Shown here: positions 14,730-18,755 of the stretch, one piece after another
Layout of the letters: every line of letters starts with the position of its first letter
Numbering within the stretch: position 1 is the first letter of the stretch
Source: JBFJVD01 sp041624375
GTDB lineage: Bacteria; Chloroflexota; Anaerolineae; Anaerolineales; E44-bin32
DNA: 18,755 nt
Direction of reading: 5' to 3'
Assembly: GCA_041624375.1 (NCBI GenBank)
Contig: JBFJVD010000026.1
Coordinates: 1-18,755, forward strand
Position numbers and translations under genes: made by a program
Notes under the pieces: generated by a model
The model's input: the letters and a program-made list of their open reading frames with translations, nothing else
What the model was told of the DNA's origin: nothing
Database searches by the model: none

Positions 14730-15638
14730 ATGGCTGTAAAGGATCTAGCATTGTCCCTCACCCGCAGGCAGATCTGGCTGGCCGCGCTTTCCCTGCTCCT
14801 GGTCGCCGGCCTGATCCTCGCCCTCGATCATGGCCCCCGGTACTTGCCGGTTAGCGATGCCCAGCGCCTTCAGGCTGTGGAGGGAGTATCCGAAAACGCC
14901 GATTGGGAACCCGTCATTCGCAAGCAGGGTGGCCTGGATATGGCGCTTGTGCCGGCTGGATGCTTCTTGATGGGTGCTACCGACAACCAGCTGGTCGAAG
15001 CCTTCGATTCGTGCAACACGTACTATGGTGCGTTTGGCTGCCAGCAGAGCTTCGAGAACGAGCAGCCTGCGCATCGAGTCTGTCTCACCAGGCCGTTCTG
15101 GATCGGCCTCACGGCGGTGACCAACCGGCAGTACGGGTCCAGTTCCCGAGAAACCCGGATGTCATCCCCCTCCCCCGAGCCGTCCTGGCCGCGCGAAACG
15201 GTGACCTGGCAGCAGGCCGCCGACTACTGCCTGCAGCGCGGCGCCCGACTGCCCACAGAGGCCGAGTGGGAATTCGCCGCTCGGGGTCCGGACGGACTCA
15301 TCTACCCCTGGGGGAACGCCTACGATATCCACCTGGCCACGCTGCGGAAGATCAGCCCGGCCCCGGTTGGCGAGAAGCCTGAGGGTGCCTCGTGGGTTGG
15401 TGCGCTGGATTTGGCCGGCGGCATGAGCGAATGGGTGTCCGACTGGTACGGCCCCTATCCTTCGGGTGCGGAAGAGGATCCAGGAGGCCCTCCCAGCGGA
15501 GAGTTCCGCGTGGCGCGCGGCGGCAATTGGTTCGCACACGCCGCCTTCTTTGTGCGCACCACCTTCCGCGAGCCGCTCGATCCGGCGTACGCCACCACCA
15601 CGGTCGGCTTTCGCTGCGCCCGCGATTTTCTTCCCTAG
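14730..15638 (+). CDS. Membrane-anchored SUMF1/FGE-fold protein without catalytic cysteines
   Basis: 302 residues. One N-terminal membrane helix (about 14-33, IWLAALSLLLVAGLILAL) preceded by TRRQ suggests an outward-facing domain. The rest is a formylglycine-generating-enzyme-like fold: LVPAGCFLMGA, QPAHRVCLTRPFWIGLTAVT, TWQQAADYC, RLPTEAEWEFAARG, DLAGGMSEWVSDWY, RVARGGNWF, GFRCARDF. In true FGE the loop after GGSW holds two catalytic cysteines; here the aligned positions are Phe274 and Phe279, so sulfatase activation is unlikely. Six other cysteines (78, 95, 104, 118, 167, 296) may form disulfides outside the cell. Start: the ATG at 14730 has no ribosome binding site and directly follows a terminator; a TTG at 14751 has AAAGGA seven bases upstream and may be the real start (seven residues shorter). 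Probably a binding or scaffold protein. Confidence 0.8.
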   Translation: MAVKDLALSLTRRQIWLAALSLLLVAGLILALDHGPRYLPVSDAQRLQAVEGVSENADWEPVIRKQGGLDMALVPAGCFLMGATDNQLVEAFDSCNTYYGAFGCQQSFENEQPAHRVCLTRPFWIGLTAVTNRQYGSSSRETRMSSPSPEPSWPRETVTWQQAADYCLQRGARLPTEAEWEFAARGPDGLIYPWGNAYDIHLATLRKISPAPVGEKPEGASWVGALDLAGGMSEWVSDWYGPYPSGAEEDPGGPPSGEFRVARGGNWFAHAAFFVRTTFREPLDPAYATTTVGFRCARDFLP

Positions 15639-15651
15639 ACCTTCCGGGGCA

Positions 15652-15737
15652 GCAGATGGCCGACAACGGGCAACCGGACTTTTCCAACACCACTCGCGTG
15701 TCAGGACGCCGGATAGCTTGCTCTCAGGGCCATCTGC
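15652..15737. repeat. Perfect 10-base inverted repeat GCAGATGGCC / GGCCATCTGC
   Basis: Arms at 15652-15661 and 15728-15737, 66 bases apart, immediately after the SUMF1-like gene. The pairing stops abruptly on both sides. It could close a structured RNA element or be a binding-site pair; there is no U-tract, so it is not an ordinary terminator. Confidence 0.4.
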
Positions 15738-15809
15738 AAGTCATCATGAGTAAGATGCGGAAAGGCTGCGCAGCCAGTTCTCTGGGATGTCCCGGCGTCG
15801 AAAGCAGGC

Positions 15810-15881
15810 ATGGATAGCCACTTCAATCACCCGGACTCACCGAACCACTCGGTAGGCAAGAAGGACAAGAAGGCTCTGTGA
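15810..15881 (+). CDS. Possible 23-residue coupled leader ORF
   Basis: Starts MDSHFNHPDSPNHSVGKKD and ends KKAL; its TGA overlaps the GTG start of the large cyclase gene (GTGA). It is His-rich, then Lys-rich. There is only a poor ribosome binding site (GCAGG) before the ATG. The overlap is the arrangement used for translational coupling, but an ORF this short may be chance. Confidence 0.25.
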   Translation: MDSHFNHPDSPNHSVGKKDKKAL

Positions 15882-18691
15882 CCCGATCCGAGGCCCCTCT
15901 AAAAGGAATCCTCACATTCCTGTTCACCGATCTCGAAAACAGTACGCCGCTGTGGGAACAACACCCTGATCTGATGCAGGAAATCGCTGCCCGGCACGAC
16001 GAACTTCTCCGGGCGGCGTTTGAGACCAACAGTGGCCGCATTGTCAAAACGACGGGAGATGGTTTCCACGTCGTTTTCGAATCGCCTTCCGATGGGATCG
16101 CGGCTGCACTGGCCGGCCAGGAACTCATTGCAGCCGAGGCGTGGCCCCAGGAGATTGGGACCCTCAGGGTGCGTATGGGACTTCACTCCGGTGAGAGCCA
16201 GGCGCGCGACCATGATTTCTATGGACAGGAACTCAACCGTGCAGCACGCGTCATGGGAATCGGACACGGCGGCCAGGTCCTGGTTTCGGGGACGACGGCA
16301 ACCCTGCTGCGCGGCCGGCTACCTGACGGGGCCGAGCTCATCGACCTTGGTCTGCATCATTTGAAAGGGATATCTGACCCGGAACAGGTCTACCAGCTCG
16401 CTCATCCCTCATTAAAGACAGAGTTCCCACCGCTCCAATCCTCCGTTTCTACCCCACACAACCTGCCCATCCAGCTGACGACCTTCATCGGTCGGCGGCG
16501 CGAGCTGGAAGAGGTCAAGCGATTGATCGAAAGCAACCGTTTGCTGACCCTGATCGGCCCGGCCGGCACGGGCAAGACCCGGCTCATGCTCCAGGCTGCA
16601 GCTGATCTTGTCGAGCAATTCCCAGACGGAGTGTGGCTGATCGAACTGGCACCGCTCACGAATCCCGAGCTCGTCACTGAGAAAATTTCGGGCGTTCTCG
16701 GTGTGCGAGGCCAACCGGACCGCTCCCTGGCGGACTCGCTGGCTCTGTACCTGCGCCGGAAAGTGATTCTGCTGCTGCTGGACAACGCAGAGCATCTCAT
16801 CGAGGCATCGGCTGAACTGGCAGAACTTATGCTGACGTCGTGCCCGCAAGTGAAGATCCTGGTCACCAGCCGGGAACCACTAACGATCGATGGGGAGATG
16901 CTGTTCCAGGTCCCCACCTTGTCTTTTCCAGCCGAGGGCGGGGTGACGAAGGCAGATCTGGAAGCTTCAGAAGCCGTCCAGCTTCTCCTCGAGCGAGCCC
17001 GGACGGTCCATCCAGATTTCGAGCTCAGCGAAGGCAACATCTCGGCCGTCGCTGACATCGTCCGGCAGCTGGACGGGATCCCATTAGCGCTGGAGCTGGC
17101 CGCGGCGCGGCTGCGCGTGATGTCCGCTGAGCAGATTGCAGCCCGGCTCAGCGATCGCTTTCGGCTGCTCGTCAGCGGCCGTCGGACCGCGCTGCCGCGC
17201 CAGCAGACCCTCCAGGCGCTCATCGATTGGAGTTGGAACCTCTTGGAGGAGAGCGAGCAGGTGTTGCTCCGCCGTCTGTCTGTGTTCTCTGGGGGCTGGG
17301 CATTGGACGATGCCGAGCAGATTGTTGTCGATCCCCTACTGGATGACTTCGCTGTTCTGGACAACCTGGAAAGGCTGGTCAATAAATCCCTGGTCACCGC
17401 CGGGCCCCTCGCCAACGGGAGTGGTCGTTTCAGCTTGCTGGAAACCATTCGCCAGTATGCCCGGGAGCGGTTGATGGAGGCCGGAGAGGACGAAGCAATC
17501 CATGACCGCCACGCTGCCCACTTTGCCGGCCTTGTCCACGATGCGGGAGCGGCGGAAAGCCAGAACGCGACCGTGACCTGGATCAAGCGCCTTGTCACGG
17601 AGACAGACAACTTCACGGCAGCCTTCGGATGGCTGGAAATCCATGACCCCATGCTCATGCTGACGACGGTCGGCAAGCTGATGGTTTTGGGCGCGCAGGG
17701 TTTCTGGTTGGGGCTGAGGACGTTTTCCCCTCCGCAGGCCCGCCGCTTGCTGGAACGCGCCATCGAGATCGGGCGCACAGCAGAAGTCCCTGAAGAGGAC
17801 GTCCAAGAACGTCAAATGAGCCTCGGGATCGCCCTCGGCGCGTTCGGCAGCTTCGGCTTTGCTCTGGGGCGGCATGAAGAAGGGGCCGCAGCTGGTGAAG
17901 AAGCGGTCTCGCTGCTGCGCCCGTTCGGAGAATCAAAGGCCCTGGCCTATACGCTGCAAAGTTACGCCTTTAACCTGAGCGTCTTAGGACGCGTGCACGA
18001 GGCGCATCGAGCCGCCGAGCAAGCCCGGAAAATCGCACTAGCCCAGGGGGACCGGGTAACGCTTTCCATGGCGCTCGGGGCGCTCGGCATGGCGACGCTG
18101 ATGAGCGGGGACATGGAAGAGGCGCATGAATATCTCCGGGAAGGGCGAGCCTTGATCGAGGAATCTGACGATAGCCCGGTCGGCCCTCTCCTCCTGGGGA
18201 TGGAAGGTCAGCTGCTCGCGAGCACAGGTGACCTGGAAAGGGCGGAGGCGATCTACAGGGAAGCCGGCCAACGATTCCAGGAATTGGGCGAGTCCCTCCA
18301 AGCGATGATCACGCGCACCATGCTGGCCCACGCGCTGCGTGCACAGGGCAAATGGGAGCAAGCCCTTCCCCTTTACCGCGAAACGATCCTCTATTTTCGG
18401 GATATGGGCCACGAATCCGGGGTCGCACATCAGCTTGAGTGCTTTGCTTATATCGCTGTCGCTCAGAATGAGCCGGAAAAGGCGGCACGGTTATTAGGGG
18501 CGGCCCAGTCGATCCGGAGGCGGACGAACAATCCCATCCACCAGCCCTGGGAACAGGCAGATCTTGATCAGGCGATGGGTCAATTGGATGAACTGCTCGG
18601 ACGCTCCGCCCGGGACGCCGCCATCGGGGATGGACGCCGGATGACCGTGGACGATGCGGTGGCATTGGCTCGTTCGGGTACCGCAGGATGA
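15878..18691 (+). CDS. Class III adenylate cyclase domain - STAND (NB-ARC-like) ATPase - TPR protein
   Basis: 937 residues, soluble. Residues about 10-175 are a class III cyclase with every catalytic position visible: Asp18 (LFTDLENST) and Asp61 (TTGDGF) for metals, Lys57 and Asp113 for adenine, Asn120 and Arg124 (YGQELNRAARV) for the transition state. Lys plus Asp predict ATP as substrate. Next is a STAND ATPase: FIGRRRELEEV, Walker A GPAGTGKT (227-234), Walker B ILLLLDNAEH with Asp302, ILVTSREPL, GIPLALELAAARL, and a winged-helix-like part up to LLETIRQYARERL. The last 350 or so residues are helical TPR-like repeats (LAQGDRVTLSMALGALGMAT, GDLERAEAIYREAGQRFQEL). No C-terminal LuxR-type helix-turn-helix is seen. 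The GTG start has AAGAAGG close upstream (four bases). Such proteins are thought to link peptide or ligand sensing by the repeats to cAMP output; the signal here is unknown. Confidence 0.9.
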   Translation: MTRSEAPLKGILTFLFTDLENSTPLWEQHPDLMQEIAARHDELLRAAFETNSGRIVKTTGDGFHVVFESPSDGIAAALAGQELIAAEAWPQEIGTLRVRMGLHSGESQARDHDFYGQELNRAARVMGIGHGGQVLVSGTTATLLRGRLPDGAELIDLGLHHLKGISDPEQVYQLAHPSLKTEFPPLQSSVSTPHNLPIQLTTFIGRRRELEEVKRLIESNRLLTLIGPAGTGKTRLMLQAAADLVEQFPDGVWLIELAPLTNPELVTEKISGVLGVRGQPDRSLADSLALYLRRKVILLLLDNAEHLIEASAELAELMLTSCPQVKILVTSREPLTIDGEMLFQVPTLSFPAEGGVTKADLEASEAVQLLLERARTVHPDFELSEGNISAVADIVRQLDGIPLALELAAARLRVMSAEQIAARLSDRFRLLVSGRRTALPRQQTLQALIDWSWNLLEESEQVLLRRLSVFSGGWALDDAEQIVVDPLLDDFAVLDNLERLVNKSLVTAGPLANGSGRFSLLETIRQYARERLMEAGEDEAIHDRHAAHFAGLVHDAGAAESQNATVTWIKRLVTETDNFTAAFGWLEIHDPMLMLTTVGKLMVLGAQGFWLGLRTFSPPQARRLLERAIEIGRTAEVPEEDVQERQMSLGIALGAFGSFGFALGRHEEGAAAGEEAVSLLRPFGESKALAYTLQSYAFNLSVLGRVHEAHRAAEQARKIALAQGDRVTLSMALGALGMATLMSGDMEEAHEYLREGRALIEESDDSPVGPLLLGMEGQLLASTGDLERAEAIYREAGQRFQELGESLQAMITRTMLAHALRAQGKWEQALPLYRETILYFRDMGHESGVAHQLECFAYIAVAQNEPEKAARLLGAAQSIRRRTNNPIHQPWEQADLDQAMGQLDELLGRSARDAAIGDGRRMTVDDAVALARSGTAG

Positions 18692-18755
18692 ACCCAGGTT
18701 AGCGGGGCTTCAGGTTCGAAGGGTACCCATTTGATCCCCCAGTTCATCCAGTTCC
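18692..18755. other. Right edge of the window, no assignable gene
   Basis: 64 bases. On the minus strand a 14-residue frame entering from the edge (ELDELGDQMGTLRT) stops at 18710 and could be the C-terminus of a convergent gene, but it is too short to call. No terminator is seen between it and the cyclase stop. Confidence 0.3.

Noticed and set aside
14730..15638. Calling this protein a formylglycine-generating enzyme
   Set aside because: Both catalytic cysteine positions are phenylalanine; only the fold is supported.
16402..17778. 458-codon open frame on the minus strand inside the STAND cyclase gene
   Set aside because: Antisense of a gene with clear domains; its translation is Ser/Arg-rich with no recognisable motif.
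18585..18750. 11-base inverted repeat TGGATGAACTG / CAGTTCATCCA at the right edge
   Set aside because: The left arm lies in coding sequence (LDEL codons) and the right arm can be explained by a similar LDEL coding on the minus strand; probably coincidence.
1..18755. CRISPR arrays, tRNA or rRNA genes, phage or transposon genes
   Set aside because: None seen on reading both strands.

Overview
GC-rich bacterial DNA with dense genes and no phage, transposon, CRISPR, rRNA or tRNA signature. The mixture suggests a Chloroflexota-like bacterium (Anaerolineae or relatives). It rests on a BCKDH-type operon, a Fe-S/b-type membrane oxidoreductase, a T-box in front of thrS, and a large cyclase-STAND-TPR protein. 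This placement is inference from gene content; no marker gene was compared.

Left part (1-7777, all minus strand): a 2-oxoacid dehydrogenase operon, read right to left as E1 alpha, E1 beta, E2, E3 (lipoamide dehydrogenase) and a citrate-synthase-family gene cut by the window edge. The E1 subunits carry features of the branched-chain type (BCKDH) rather than pyruvate dehydrogenase. Upstream on the same strand, across a 388-base gap, lies a fusion of a NarI-like membrane domain, two 4Fe-4S motifs and two CCG domains. It resembles ETF:(methyl)menaquinone oxidoreductases. Together they could oxidise branched-chain 2-oxoacids to acyl-CoA, pass acyl-CoA dehydrogenase electrons via ETF to menaquinone, and feed acetyl- or propionyl-CoA into (methyl)citrate.

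Middle part (7866-11815, minus strand): a small four-cysteine protein of unknown function with its own terminator, an exported N-formylglutamate-amidohydrolase-like protein starting at TTG, and thrS. thrS lacks the N-terminal TGS domain. It is preceded by a full transcriptional T-box: sigma70-like promoter, leader, T-box sequence, intrinsic terminator and strong Shine-Dalgarno.

Right part (11934-18691, plus strand): a signalling region. Two tandem paralogs each join a class III cyclase-like (DUF2652-type) domain to an SRPBCC domain. The first keeps most catalytic positions; the second keeps the two metal aspartates but has lost the base-recognising lysine and the Asn-x3-Arg motif. A terminator follows. 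Next comes a membrane-anchored SUMF1/FGE-fold protein without the catalytic cysteines, then a 937-residue protein with a fully equipped class III cyclase domain, a STAND ATPase and TPR-like repeats. Three cyclase-fold genes within about 6.5 kb, one pair with complementary residue loss, are the most interesting part of the window.
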